This document shows, piece by piece, positions 1 through 8,755 of a stretch of 64,000 bases of DNA. Position numbers and translations under genes: made by a program. The stretch spans positions 156,369 through 220,368 of the forward strand of contig CANFUT010000001.1 in assembly GCA_947450325.1 (NCBI GenBank), read 5' to 3'. Position 1 is the stretch's first letter, and each line of letters begins with the position of its first letter. The notes under the pieces are model-generated. The model was not told the DNA's origin and did no database searches. It was given only the letters and a program-made list of their open reading frames with translations. The stretch comes from Flavobacteriia bacterium. Its GTDB lineage: Bacteria > Bacteroidota > Bacteroidia > Flavobacteriales_D > Crocinitomicaceae.

Positions 1-291
1 AAAAGAGTATTTGGTGAAAGAAAATCATTAAGTATTTCTGGAACTAAATCCATGACAGGACATTTATTGGGTGCTGCAGGAGCCATTGAAGCCATAATTT
101 GCGTGAAAGCTTTGCAAGACAATATGGTTCCTCCTACAATCAATACCCAAGAAATTGAACCAGAATTTGCGAATTTATTCGATTTTCCGCTAGAAAAAGC
201 ACAAGCTAAAGAAATTCAATATGCGATGAGTAATACATTTGGTTTCGGTGGACACATTGCTTCTGTCGTTCTAAAAAAATGGGCTGAATAA
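1..291 (+). CDS. 3-oxoacyl-ACP synthase (KAS II, FabF-like), C-terminal part
   Basis: The frame is open from base 1, so the gene is cut by the left edge of the window. About 96 codons remain. They hold the KAS C-terminal signature KSMTGHLLGAAGAIEA with one of the two catalytic His residues, and the end motif NTFGFGGH. The family condenses malonyl-ACP with acyl-ACP in cytosolic fatty acid elongation. The product is clearly a paralogue of the complete FabF encoded at 55120-56373: the same motifs are present, but the sequence between them diverges. It could belong to a secondary lipid or polyketide-like pathway; the missing upstream part would decide. It runs convergent with the next gene, 7 nt away. 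Confidence 0.9.
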   Translation, partial: KRVFGERKSLSISGTKSMTGHLLGAAGAIEAIICVKALQDNMVPPTINTQEIEPEFANLFDFPLEKAQAKEIQYAMSNTFGFGGHIASVVLKKWAE

Positions 292-298
292 TCAGGCT

Positions 299-1204
299 TT
301 AGAAATAAAGTAATCTTCCAGAAATATCATTTCCTCGGAAAACCAATGCTGGAAAGGGAATTTTAATCACATTAAATGGACTAAGTACTTTCTTTAACCA
401 TGGTTTTTTAATGGGCAATTTTGTCACATCTAAATCTAGGGAAAGTACAAATTCTCGTTTGGCTGTAAAACTCTTCATGCCATCAGCAGTTTGAAAAAAA
501 TCGTTGCTTCCAGCGAGTTTTGCATCGACGCTATAGCCCGCAGCAATGGCTATCCAAGCAGGAATTTTACTTTTCGGAAAAATAGATCCTGGAGAAAATG
601 TCAACCAATAGGTTTGTCCATTGTAATCTTTCAATAATCTTTCTGGAAAAGTAGCGCCTAAAATCGAAGGTCGATATTGCGCGAAATCACTTGGGCTGTA
701 GGAAAATTTAAACTTCAAATATTGTTCTTGCCAAATCAATTCCTGAGACAAAAAAAGTCCACTTCCAATGGTGTTTGCACCTACATCTGACCAAGAAAAT
801 CCCCATCCAGCGCTTTGAGCATCCAAAAACTCAAAAGACATTTGGTAACCCCATCCAACACCCGCTCCGATCAAAGCACTTTTTTTTCTGTCGAGTCCTG
901 ACCAACGATAAAGTTTTGAAACCTTGTCGCTCAGGTGATAAGCTGTAAAAACATGCCCCATTTTGTCCATTTGCATCCATTCACGAGAATCATCAAAAGT
1001 GTGAAATGAAGATTTCGGAACATCTTTGTACCAAACTGTCGACAAGCCAATTATACTTCCCGACCAAATAACGCCAGTACCAATTGAAGAACCAATTAAT
1101 CTTTTATTATTCAGAGAATCTGAAGGAGAAAGCAATGTAGATTGAGACCATGCATTGAGACCTATCAAAAGCGCCAAAAAGATTTTACAAAAATTGGATA
1201 ACAT
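299..1204 (-). CDS. DUF2279 family protein, probable exported/envelope protein
   Basis: The 301-residue product begins with a hydrophobic signal-like segment (residues 1-20, ending near AWSQ). It carries the DUF2279 core: a motif DKMGHVFTAYHLSD near residue 100, then small-residue-rich hydrophobic stretches around FLDAQSAGWGFSWSDVGANT. The family (YfiM-like) is found as predicted envelope proteins of unknown biochemical role. The C-terminal half looks like alternating beta structure. It is transcribed alone; the ATG at 1204 lies 4 nt after a near-consensus -7 box. Family assignment is fairly sure, function unknown. Confidence 0.75.
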   Translation of the reverse strand: MLSNFCKIFLALLIGLNAWSQSTLLSPSDSLNNKRLIGSSIGTGVIWSGSIIGLSTVWYKDVPKSSFHTFDDSREWMQMDKMGHVFTAYHLSDKVSKLYRWSGLDRKKSALIGAGVGWGYQMSFEFLDAQSAGWGFSWSDVGANTIGSGLFLSQELIWQEQYLKFKFSYSPSDFAQYRPSILGATFPERLLKDYNGQTYWLTFSPGSIFPKSKIPAWIAIAAGYSVDAKLAGSNDFFQTADGMKSFTAKREFVLSLDLDVTKLPIKKPWLKKVLSPFNVIKIPFPALVFRGNDISGRLLYF

Positions 1205-1208
1205 GGAG

Positions 1209-1216
1209 CGAAGGTA
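1209..1216 (-). promoter_or_regulatory. Possible -7 promoter box of the DUF2279 gene
   Basis: On the minus strand the octamer TACCTTCG stands 4 nt before the ATG at 1204. It matches the Bacteroidota -7 consensus TAnnTTTG except for one T-to-C change. If used, the transcript would start at or next to the start codon. No clear -33 TTG element was seen. Confidence 0.35.
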
Positions 1217-1270
1217 AAAAAATATAGGAGGAAATTTTTTTTATTAAGAAAAAAGAATAATTTTGTGGAT

Positions 1271-1298
1271 TAAATTTGTCAACAATATTTTTGTCAAC
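1271..1298 (+). promoter_or_regulatory. Putative promoter/operator of the Fic gene: -7 box with a direct repeat
   Basis: The octamer TAAATTTG (1271-1278) fits the -7 consensus TAnnTTTG. It overlaps the first copy of a 9-nt direct repeat, TTTGTCAAC, at 1275-1283; the second copy is at 1290-1298 and abuts the ATG at 1299. The copies are 15 nt apart. A repeated site over the promoter of a gene whose own product starts with a helix-turn-helix suggests autoregulation (inference). Confidence 0.4.
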
Positions 1299-2366
1299 AT
1301 GGAATTGTCTGTTTATTTAAAAGAAGGAAGAATTAGTAAGGAATGGAGTTTACGTAAATTAAGTACAGAAACTTCCATTGACTCTTCTTTGCTCAATAAA
1401 TTTGAAAAGGGCGATAGAATTCCTACGAAGCCACAAATAAATCGATTACTCGAAGTTTTAGAATTGGATAAAAAACAAACCCTTACGCTTTGGTTGGGAG
1501 AAAAAATTTATCGCATAATTGAGCATGAGGAATTTTATGCAGAATCTATGAAGGTTGCAGACAACAAAATTTCTTACGGTTTATCGAAAGCAGAAAAACT
1601 TCAGAATGAATTGCCTGAAAACATTCAAACATTGCTTTTAGCGTGTGACTTATTGAAAGAAGAATGGATCAAATTGAAACCACTCAAAGGAATACAACTT
1701 CAAAAAATGAACGAGTATTTTCGTTTAAATTATACGTATGAAAGTAACCGAATAGAAGGTAACACATTGACTTTGCAAGAAACACATTTGGTCATCAATG
1801 AAGGATTAACGATTGGAGGGAAATCGATGCGAGAGCACTTGGAGGTTGTAAATCACTCAGAGGCAATTGAATATATTTCTGAAATTGTTCAAAATAAAGT
1901 TGATTTTAACGAGCGTATTTTAAAACAAATTCACTACCTAATTTTAAAAGGAATTGACAGAGAAAATGCAGGAGTATATAGGTCAATTAGCGTAAGAATT
2001 TCGGGAAGTTCACATTTGCCTCCAGAGCCATTTCTTCTAAACCGGATGATGGAAGAAGTATTTGAATACTATCAAAAAAATAAAAACTTACTTCATCCTA
2101 TCATTTTAGCAGCTGAAATGCACGAACAAATTGTACGAATTCATCCCTTTATTGATGGCAATGGTCGAACAACCAGACTTATTATGAACTTGATTTTGAT
2201 ACAACATGGTTTTCCAATTGCAAATATCAAAGGAGATTTAAATTCACGTTTGGCATACTATCAAGCACTTGAAAACGCACCTAAAGAAGATAAAGCATCA
2301 TTTTACGAATTGGTTGCCCAAACCGTTCGAGTTGCGCTCAACGAACACATTGAGCTAAGTAGATAA
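1299..2366 (+). CDS. Fic family protein with N-terminal HTH, self-inhibited (class II type)
   Basis: Fic domains transfer AMP (sometimes other groups) from nucleotides to protein hydroxyls. The catalytic motif HPFIDGNGRTTR is complete (about residues 282-293). Ahead of it, SNRIEG (about 149-154) fits the inhibitory-helix motif [S/T]xxxE[G/N], placed N-terminal to the Fic core as in class II proteins, so the enzyme probably silences itself. Residues 1-60 look like an XRE-type helix-turn-helix (LRKLSTETSIDSSLLNKFEKGDR). I chose the ATG at 1299; an upstream in-frame TTG at 1263 would add 12 residues but lies over the likely promoter. It is a single gene with no partner toxin or antitoxin next to it. 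Confidence 0.88.
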   Translation: MELSVYLKEGRISKEWSLRKLSTETSIDSSLLNKFEKGDRIPTKPQINRLLEVLELDKKQTLTLWLGEKIYRIIEHEEFYAESMKVADNKISYGLSKAEKLQNELPENIQTLLLACDLLKEEWIKLKPLKGIQLQKMNEYFRLNYTYESNRIEGNTLTLQETHLVINEGLTIGGKSMREHLEVVNHSEAIEYISEIVQNKVDFNERILKQIHYLILKGIDRENAGVYRSISVRISGSSHLPPEPFLLNRMMEEVFEYYQKNKNLLHPIILAAEMHEQIVRIHPFIDGNGRTTRLIMNLILIQHGFPIANIKGDLNSRLAYYQALENAPKEDKASFYELVAQTVRVALNEHIELSR

Positions 2367-2371
2367 AACAA

Positions 2372-2401
2372 AAAGAGGAATTACTTTCGCAATTCCTCTT
2401 T
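2372..2401. terminator. Bidirectional hairpin terminator
   Basis: Perfect 11-bp stem AAAGAGGAATT / AATTCCTCTTT (2372-2382 and 2391-2401) with an 8-nt loop. It sits between the convergent Fic and rfbB genes, with A-rich sequence on one side and T-rich on the other, so it can serve both strands. Confidence 0.8.
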
Positions 2402-2405
2402 CAAT

Positions 2406-3443
2406 TTATGAATACATTTTCTTGTAATATTCTTGATATGCACCGCTAGTAACTTCATCTACCCAGTCTTGGTTATTCAAATACCAATCTACGGTTTTTT
2501 CTAGTCCTTCTTCAAATTTGATTGAAGGTTTCCAGCCTAGTTCTGCAGAAATCTTAGAAGCATCAATCGCATATCTTTGATCGTGTCCTGCTCGGTCTTT
2601 TACATAAGTAATCAACGAAGCACTTGTACCTGGTTCACGATTTAATTTTTTATCTAACAAATCGCATAAAAAATTCACCAAATCGATATTTCTCCATTCA
2701 TTCAGTCCTCCAACGTTGTAAGATTCACCAATTTTCCCTTTGTGAAAAATTGCATCAATTGCAGAGGCGTGATCTTCGACCCACAACCAATCACGAATAT
2801 TGTCGCCTTTTCCATAAACTGGAAGTGGTTTCATATTCACAATATTTCCAATCATCAATGGAATCAATTTCTCTGGAAAATGATGACTTCCATAGTTATT
2901 AGAACAATTTGACATTTTAATTGGGAATCCATACGTGTGGTAAAAAGCACTTACAAAATGATCTGAAGATGCTTTTGATGCAGAATACGGACTGCGTGGA
3001 TCATAAGGGGTAGTTTCCATAAATAGTCCTTCCTCACCTAAACTTCCATAAACCTCATCAGTAGAAACGTGGTGAAAAACATGTTCATCATCAGTCCAAA
3101 AAGACTTTGCAACAGACAATAAATTCAATGTTCCAACCACATTTGTCATCGCAAACTCTAAAGGTCCTTCGATTGAACGATCAACATGAGATTCAGCAGC
3201 CAAATGGATTACGTGGGTGATATTGTGAATTTTAAATGCATTTGTTACATCGTCAAGAGAACAAATATCTCCTTTAAAAAAAGTATATTTAGGATTGTCT
3301 TCAACATCCTTCAAATTTGACAAATTACCAGCGTAAGTCAATTTATCAAAATTGATAATATTGCAATTTGGATAAAATTTCAAAAATCTTCGCACTACAT
3401 GCGAACCAATAAAACCAGCACCTCCCGTGATTAAAATATTCAT
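2406..3443 (-). CDS. rfbB: dTDP-glucose 4,6-dehydratase
   Basis: Extended SDR enzyme of 345 residues, the usual length. It converts dTDP-glucose to dTDP-4-keto-6-deoxyglucose in the cytosol, the second step to dTDP-rhamnose and other deoxysugars. Visible signs are the NAD-binding TGGAGFIGSH at residues 7-16, the catalytic YSASK (SPYSASKASSDH), HLAAESHVDRS, and a motif STDEVYGSLG typical of RmlB. The other rml genes are not adjacent. Upstream lies a 95-nt gap and then ddl on the same strand, so it may be co-transcribed with ddl. Confidence 0.93.
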   Translation of the reverse strand: MNILITGGAGFIGSHVVRRFLKFYPNCNIINFDKLTYAGNLSNLKDVEDNPKYTFFKGDICSLDDVTNAFKIHNITHVIHLAAESHVDRSIEGPLEFAMTNVVGTLNLLSVAKSFWTDDEHVFHHVSTDEVYGSLGEEGLFMETTPYDPRSPYSASKASSDHFVSAFYHTYGFPIKMSNCSNNYGSHHFPEKLIPLMIGNIVNMKPLPVYGKGDNIRDWLWVEDHASAIDAIFHKGKIGESYNVGGLNEWRNIDLVNFLCDLLDKKLNREPGTSASLITYVKDRAGHDQRYAIDASKISAELGWKPSIKFEEGLEKTVDWYLNNQDWVDEVTSGAYQEYYKKMYS

Positions 3444-3538
3444 TTTTACTTTAATTTATGCCTCAAAAATAAGTAAAAAAACTGACTATAATATGAAACA
3501 AATTTTGATAATCAAAAGTTAATCAAGCAATAATGAAA

Positions 3539-4504
3539 CTATTTCAATTCCACATCCAAAATCTCTTTCCAAAAATTTTGAATAGTATTTCCTTCGCAAG
3601 CAATCATTTGAGGAACCAGACTCGCAGGTGAAAATCCAGGTGTTGTGTTCACTTCAATTACATGAGGAACGTCATTAACCAACATAAAATCGATTCGAGC
3701 AATGGATCGCAAACGCAACAATTGGTAGATTTTTTTGGAAATTTCCTGCACATTTTTCGAGATTATATCAGAAACTCGTGCAGGCGTAATTTCTTGCGAA
3801 GCACCTAGATATTTAGCTTCATAGTCAAAGAAATCATTTTCAGTAGCGATTTCTGTCAACGGAAGTGCATGGATTCCGTTTTTTGTACGATAAACACCAC
3901 AAGTGACTTCCGTTCCGTTTAAAAACGATTCAATCACGACGGTTTCACCTTCAGCAAAAGCCTTTTCCAAAGCAGGTTGCAATTCTTCCGCTGTTTTCAC
4001 TTTAGAAATTCCATAACTAGAACCAGAATCAGAAGGTTTCACAAAACAAGGCAAGCCTAAAGTTTCCAAAATATATTGATTTTCAAACGCATCGATTGAA
4101 ATCAATAAAAGTGATTTAGCAACTGGAATATCAAATCCTCTTAAGAATTGATTGCAGTACCATTTGTCAAATGAAAGCTCTGATGCCAATGCACCAGAAT
4201 TGACAAATGGAACATCTTTCATTTCAAGAAATGCTTGCAACTTTCCGTTTTCACCCGGATTTCCATGAATATAAATTATTGCTGCATCAATCGCAATTTC
4301 TTGATTTTGAAACTCAAAATTCAAATTCCAAGGATTAAAAACCAATCTTTCATTTTGATAAATTGCGGTCCAATTTTCTTTCGTTATTTCCACCAAAAAA
4401 GGATAGTATCCCTCTGGAAAATTGGCTAAAATAGTATTAGCACTTTTGAGAGAAATTTCAAATTCGGAGGAAAATCCTCCACAAAAAATGGCAATTCGTT
4501 TCAT
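3539..4504 (-). CDS. ddl: D-alanine--D-alanine ligase
   Basis: ATP-grasp enzyme of 321 residues that joins two D-alanines for peptidoglycan precursor synthesis. Recognisable parts are the N-terminal substrate loop FCGGFSSEFEISLKSA, the motif PGENGKLQAFLE, the ATP-binding SDSGSSYGISK, and the C-terminal metal and substrate site EVNTTPGFSPASLVPQM. The length is at the short end of the family but complete. The gene diverges from the PASTA-domain gene across 212 nt; in many flavobacteria the two neighbour each other, which fits a shared cell-wall theme. Confidence 0.93.
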   Translation of the reverse strand: MKRIAIFCGGFSSEFEISLKSANTILANFPEGYYPFLVEITKENWTAIYQNERLVFNPWNLNFEFQNQEIAIDAAIIYIHGNPGENGKLQAFLEMKDVPFVNSGALASELSFDKWYCNQFLRGFDIPVAKSLLLISIDAFENQYILETLGLPCFVKPSDSGSSYGISKVKTAEELQPALEKAFAEGETVVIESFLNGTEVTCGVYRTKNGIHALPLTEIATENDFFDYEAKYLGASQEITPARVSDIISKNVQEISKKIYQLLRLRSIARIDFMLVNDVPHVIEVNTTPGFSPASLVPQMIACEGNTIQNFWKEILDVELK

Positions 4505-4716
4505 ACTTTCAATTTGAGATGCAACTAAAGAATATATGTTTAACTACATATATACTATAACAAAGGTAAAGCCGAATTATTTGAAATTAATCAATTTTAG
4601 CAAAAGTTTTCAGCAATAAAAATTGGATAAAAACGATAATCAAATTGATAAATAATGTTAAGTGAGATTTTCTCAGTCGTATTTTATATATTTGTTGCTC
4701 ATATTGACTTTCATTC

Positions 4717-5517
4717 ATGGAATTTTTAACGAAGCTCAAAAATTTTATCTTGTCTAAACATTTTGTTAAACACCTTGGTTTGGTGATTTTAGCATACATT
4801 GTTATTGTAGGTGGAACGGTCTTAATGCTAGATAGTATAACCAATCATGGGCAAAAAATTGAAGTTCCTTCTCTTTTTGGGAAAAATGTAAAAAACATTA
4901 AAGGAATTATCGAAGAAAGTGGATTACAATATGAAATTTTGGATTCTATTTACGCTCCAAATAAACCTGAAGGAACTATTTTATCGCAAGATCCGCGACC
5001 AACTGATTCAACTGATGTGTTTGTAAAAGAAGGAAGAATTATCCGCTTGCGTGTATCGAAAAGATCTCGTTTGGTTGAAATGCCAAGTTTGATTGATAAA
5101 TCGCAACGTTTTGCTGAAAGTGTACTCAAAAATCGTGGTTTGAAATATACAATCGTTTTCGAAACTACTAGGGAAGCTGATGGAGCTGTATTGAATCAAA
5201 AATACAAAGGATCAGTTATCAAAGAAGGAACTAGAATTCCAATTGGTTCGACTGTTCAACTTGTAGTTGGTAAAAATCAAGCTGGAGAACCAGTTCAAAT
5301 TCCTGATTTAGCTTGTTTAACAATAAATGAAGTTAAAAGTCGTTTAGCTGAATTGTCTTCAATCACTTTGTTTGAATCATATAGTGGTTGTAATAATGCG
5401 GAGGATAGTTTGAACGCCAAAGTAATGTCCCAAACTCCTGAATTTATCGATGGTGTGTTGAGTCCTGCTGGATCTACAATCACCATATTATTGCAAAAAA
5501 ATGGCTGTACAGATTAG
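4717..5517 (+). CDS. PASTA domain-containing membrane protein
   Basis: The 266-residue product has a short cytoplasmic start, one transmembrane segment (about residues 20-39, LGLVILAYIVIVGGTVLML), then three extracytoplasmic PASTA repeats at about 45-111, 115-186 and 190-263. Each begins with a P-x-L/D-type motif such as VPSLFGKNV, MPSLIDKSQ or IPDLACLT. PASTA domains bind peptidoglycan or muropeptides in Ser/Thr kinases and PBPs; here there is no catalytic domain, as is usual for Bacteroidota. A TATATTTG box at 4687-4694 fits a -7 element 22 nt before the ATG. It probably forms an operon with the next gene, 30 nt downstream. Confidence 0.88.
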   Translation: MEFLTKLKNFILSKHFVKHLGLVILAYIVIVGGTVLMLDSITNHGQKIEVPSLFGKNVKNIKGIIEESGLQYEILDSIYAPNKPEGTILSQDPRPTDSTDVFVKEGRIIRLRVSKRSRLVEMPSLIDKSQRFAESVLKNRGLKYTIVFETTREADGAVLNQKYKGSVIKEGTRIPIGSTVQLVVGKNQAGEPVQIPDLACLTINEVKSRLAELSSITLFESYSGCNNAEDSLNAKVMSQTPEFIDGVLSPAGSTITILLQKNGCTD

Positions 5518-5547
5518 TTGCGAAGACAAAAACAAAAGCTTCAATAA

Positions 5548-7782
5548 ATGAAAATTATAGTCACAATTGCCGCAATCATTGGATTTTTCCAATTTACATT
5601 TGCACAGGGAGAAGGAATTTATCCACTTGCTAGCAATGCAGATATTGTTAAACCAATTCCTATGAAATCAGGTTCTGAGACTTTTGATTCAACTTTCATT
5701 TACACTTCAGATACTTTAGAAATTACGCTTACCAAATCTATTTTGGATGATTTTTCCAAAGATCATTTTCAAAAATATGTGGCTAATTATGCTGATCCAT
5801 CGATTACTTTTGACAAAAGATATAAACTGTTGGACAGAAATACCAATCTTCCGTTGCCATTGAATGCCAAGTATTCAAATATTCCAACTTTCAGAAGAAT
5901 TGTTTCTCAGGCATCTGGAACAAGTGTAAACGAACCTCTTCCTTCCGATACAATAAAAATTACCAACTTTTTGGTATATCCGCCAGTTTACGACGAAACA
6001 ACAGTTTATCCACCTTACATCATTTACGACACTTTAGATTTTCCAAATGATCCAGATACAGTTTGGCAAGTTCCACCGTTTTTTGTGCAAGATTCAGCGA
6101 CACAATTTTTCGCAAATATTCACGATCAAAATGCTTATTGGTTAGACAATTATGCCTATCACAATTACCGATTCGCCAAAAATCCTTGGACACTTGGAGT
6201 GGTAACTTTCGATGGTTTAGATGAAAATGGATATCCCTACAATTTTGGTTCAAGCGCTGTCGGTTTAGCGGATGTTCTGCATTCAAAACCAATTGATATG
6301 TCTACGGTAAACAACTCAAATGAAGTCTATTTCAGTTTTCTTTATCAAACAGAAGGATTGGGTGATATTCCAGAAGAAACTGATTCGTTGGTTTTAGAAT
6401 TTTATGCACCAACTGTCAATCAATGGTTTAGAGCATGGTCAACAATTGGAGCTCCAGTTGAAGATTTCAAAAAAGTACACATTCGAATTCAAGATGCAAA
6501 GTATTTCCAAAATGGTTTTCAATTTAGATTCAAAAGTTACAGTGGCTTATCTGGAAGCTTAGATCATTTTCACATTGATTACGTTCATTTACGAGCGCTT
6601 TCTGGTGCACAAGATACATTGTTCAAAGATTTTGCTTTTGTTTATCCTTTAGGTTCATTTTTGAAAGATTACACTTCAGTTCCTTGGGATCACTACAAAA
6701 ATAATTTTACAGATAAAATGACTGATTCAGCGCGAATTTTTGTCAGAAACGGCAGCAATATTCCAGAAAACAGTCAAATTGGGGAAGCTTGGGTACAATA
6801 TGGCGGTGTGACTGAAGGTTCATTTCCTTTGAGCACATTGGTGCTGACCAATCAAGATCCTGTTCAAAATTATCAACCTCGCACTTTTTACGAAAGTTTC
6901 CATGATTTTTCTGCTGGATATCATTTTGATGAAACAAAAATAGGTGATTATCAGACTTTTGATTTACACGCAACAGCAACATCTCCTTTTGCTCAAATCA
7001 CATTAAATGATTCAACTGTTGGTCAGCAAGTGTTTGCCAATTATTACGCGTATGACGATGGTTCTGCCGAACAAGCTTATGGAACAACTGGAAATCAATC
7101 TCGTCTTGCTTATCAATTTACACCATATGAGGCTGATTCTTTGATTGGTGTCCAAATGCATTTTGTACCAACTGTGCAGGATGTATCTGGCAAACTATTT
7201 TTATTGTGTGTTTGGGATGATAACAATGGAAAACCGGGAAATGTAATTTATGAAGATGATTTCTTTTTTCCTCGTCAACCGAAATATGAAAATGAGCGAA
7301 ATAAATTCACCAACTATTATCTAAAAGATACAGCTAAGTTAGCGATTACGGGAACTTTTTATGTTGGTTGGAGACAATTGGCAGCAGAAAAGTTATGTAT
7401 CGGTTTTGACAGAAATACCATCAATTCTGATAAGATTTTCTACAGCGTAGATAATGGTACAACTTGGCCAAATACTTCTTTTGAAGGTTCTGTAATGATT
7501 AGACCTATTTTTTCCACTGCGATGGATGCTTCATTGGGAATGAAAGAGAATTCAATTGTTAAAACACAATTCGAAGTATATCCAAATCCAGTGAATAATA
7601 TTTTGCACTTGAATGTCGATAAAACGCAATACAAAGGAGCTTTGCTTTTTGACTTACAAGGAAAATTAATGTTTGAAATTGATGCTTCTAGTACAGAAAT
7701 CAATGTTGATTCTTTGACAATTGGCGTTTATTTCGTGAAAGACATACAATCTGGTGTTACACGTAAGATAATCAAAAATTAA
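5548..7782 (+). CDS. Secreted protein with T9SS type A sorting domain
   Basis: The 744-residue product has an N-terminal signal peptide (about 1-19, ending TFAQG) and a C-terminal sorting domain (about 675-744) with FEVYPNPVNN, a middle GALLFDLQGKLM and the closing GVYFVKDIQSGVTRKIIKN. This is the class A CTD that sends cargo through the type IX system to the cell surface. The roughly 650 residues between are beta-rich, with repeated aromatic and Asp patterns. I recognise no catalytic motif; a stretch near VYFSFLYQTEGLGD resembles a lectin-like sandwich but not enough to assign. It is followed by ribF after 7 nt. Confidence 0.85.
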   Translation: MKIIVTIAAIIGFFQFTFAQGEGIYPLASNADIVKPIPMKSGSETFDSTFIYTSDTLEITLTKSILDDFSKDHFQKYVANYADPSITFDKRYKLLDRNTNLPLPLNAKYSNIPTFRRIVSQASGTSVNEPLPSDTIKITNFLVYPPVYDETTVYPPYIIYDTLDFPNDPDTVWQVPPFFVQDSATQFFANIHDQNAYWLDNYAYHNYRFAKNPWTLGVVTFDGLDENGYPYNFGSSAVGLADVLHSKPIDMSTVNNSNEVYFSFLYQTEGLGDIPEETDSLVLEFYAPTVNQWFRAWSTIGAPVEDFKKVHIRIQDAKYFQNGFQFRFKSYSGLSGSLDHFHIDYVHLRALSGAQDTLFKDFAFVYPLGSFLKDYTSVPWDHYKNNFTDKMTDSARIFVRNGSNIPENSQIGEAWVQYGGVTEGSFPLSTLVLTNQDPVQNYQPRTFYESFHDFSAGYHFDETKIGDYQTFDLHATATSPFAQITLNDSTVGQQVFANYYAYDDGSAEQAYGTTGNQSRLAYQFTPYEADSLIGVQMHFVPTVQDVSGKLFLLCVWDDNNGKPGNVIYEDDFFFPRQPKYENERNKFTNYYLKDTAKLAITGTFYVGWRQLAAEKLCIGFDRNTINSDKIFYSVDNGTTWPNTSFEGSVMIRPIFSTAMDASLGMKENSIVKTQFEVYPNPVNNILHLNVDKTQYKGALLFDLQGKLMFEIDASSTEINVDSLTIGVYFVKDIQSGVTRKIIKN

Positions 7783-7789
7783 TTTTTTC

Positions 7790-8755
7790 GTGAAAGTTTA
7801 CCAAGATTTTGAAGAAGTTGGAAAAATTCCAAATGCTGTATTAACGATTGGAACCTTTGATGGTGTGCATCTTGGACACCAAAAAATCATTGAAAGATTA
7901 AAGGAAGAAGCTAGAAAAGTAAACGGAGAAACGGTGCTTTTTACTTTCTTTCCACATCCTAGAATGGTTATCAATCCAACCAATCATGGTTTAAAACTTA
8001 TTCAAACGCAAGCAGAAAAAATTGAAAATTTAGAGCGTTTGGGACTCGATCACTTAATCATTTTTCCTTTTACTAAAGAATTTTCAAACTTAAGTGCAGA
8101 CGAATTTGTAGAGGATTACTTAGTAGATAAATTACATGTGAAAACCATTGTGGTGGGCTACGATCATCAATTTGGTAAAAACAGAGAAGGAAGTTTAAAA
8201 CAACTACAAAAACTGTCAGAAACGCTTCCTTTTGAGGTTATCGAAATTCCTGCGCATGAAGTAGATGAAATCAATGTCAGTTCAACGAAAATAAGACAAG
8301 CTATTGAAATCGGTGATGTTCAAACAGCCAATAGTTATTTGAATGAACCGTTTGAGATTTCAGGGAAAGTGGTAAAAGGCAATCAAATTGGTAGAACAAT
8401 CGGTTTTCCTACAGCGAATATCGAAATTGGAGATGATTTGAAAATTGTTCCCGCCATTGGCGTCTATGCAGTGGAAGTCATTTTAGAAGACCAAAGAAAA
8501 TTGCAAGGAATGATGAATATCGGCATTCGACCGACGGTTACAGATTCTAAAGAAGTCAAAATTGAAGTTTTCATATTTGATTTTTCTGAAGCAATTTATG
8601 ATCAAAGAATAAAAGTATATTTGTTACAAAGAATTCGCGGAGAACATCGCTTTCAATCAGTAGAGGTGTTGCGCGCTCAATTGCAAGAAGATGAAAAAAC
8701 TGTTCGTTCTATTTATAGCCATCAGCCTTCAACCATTCACGCTCAAGGCAAATGA
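7790..8755 (+). CDS. ribF: Bifunctional riboflavin kinase / FAD synthetase
   Basis: The enzyme phosphorylates riboflavin to FMN and adenylates FMN to FAD. The N-terminal nucleotidyltransferase domain (about 15-170) has TIGTFDGVHLGHQKI and the SSTKIRQAI motif. The C-terminal kinase domain (about 185-310) has GNQIGRTIGFPTANIE and the motif GVYAVEV. It starts with GTG at 7790, 7 nt after the preceding stop; no nearer ATG fits the conserved N-terminus. At 321 residues the length is normal, though the last 20 or so residues overlap the signal peptide of the next gene in another frame and may be variable. Confidence 0.94.
   Translation: MKVYQDFEEVGKIPNAVLTIGTFDGVHLGHQKIIERLKEEARKVNGETVLFTFFPHPRMVINPTNHGLKLIQTQAEKIENLERLGLDHLIIFPFTKEFSNLSADEFVEDYLVDKLHVKTIVVGYDHQFGKNREGSLKQLQKLSETLPFEVIEIPAHEVDEINVSSTKIRQAIEIGDVQTANSYLNEPFEISGKVVKGNQIGRTIGFPTANIEIGDDLKIVPAIGVYAVEVILEDQRKLQGMMNIGIRPTVTDSKEVKIEVFIFDFSEAIYDQRIKVYLLQRIRGEHRFQSVEVLRAQLQEDEKTVRSIYSHQPSTIHAQGK

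Noticed and set aside
1263..1298. TTG start at 1263 for the Fic protein
   Set aside because: It would put the likely promoter box and repeat inside the coding region, and a good ATG follows at 1299.
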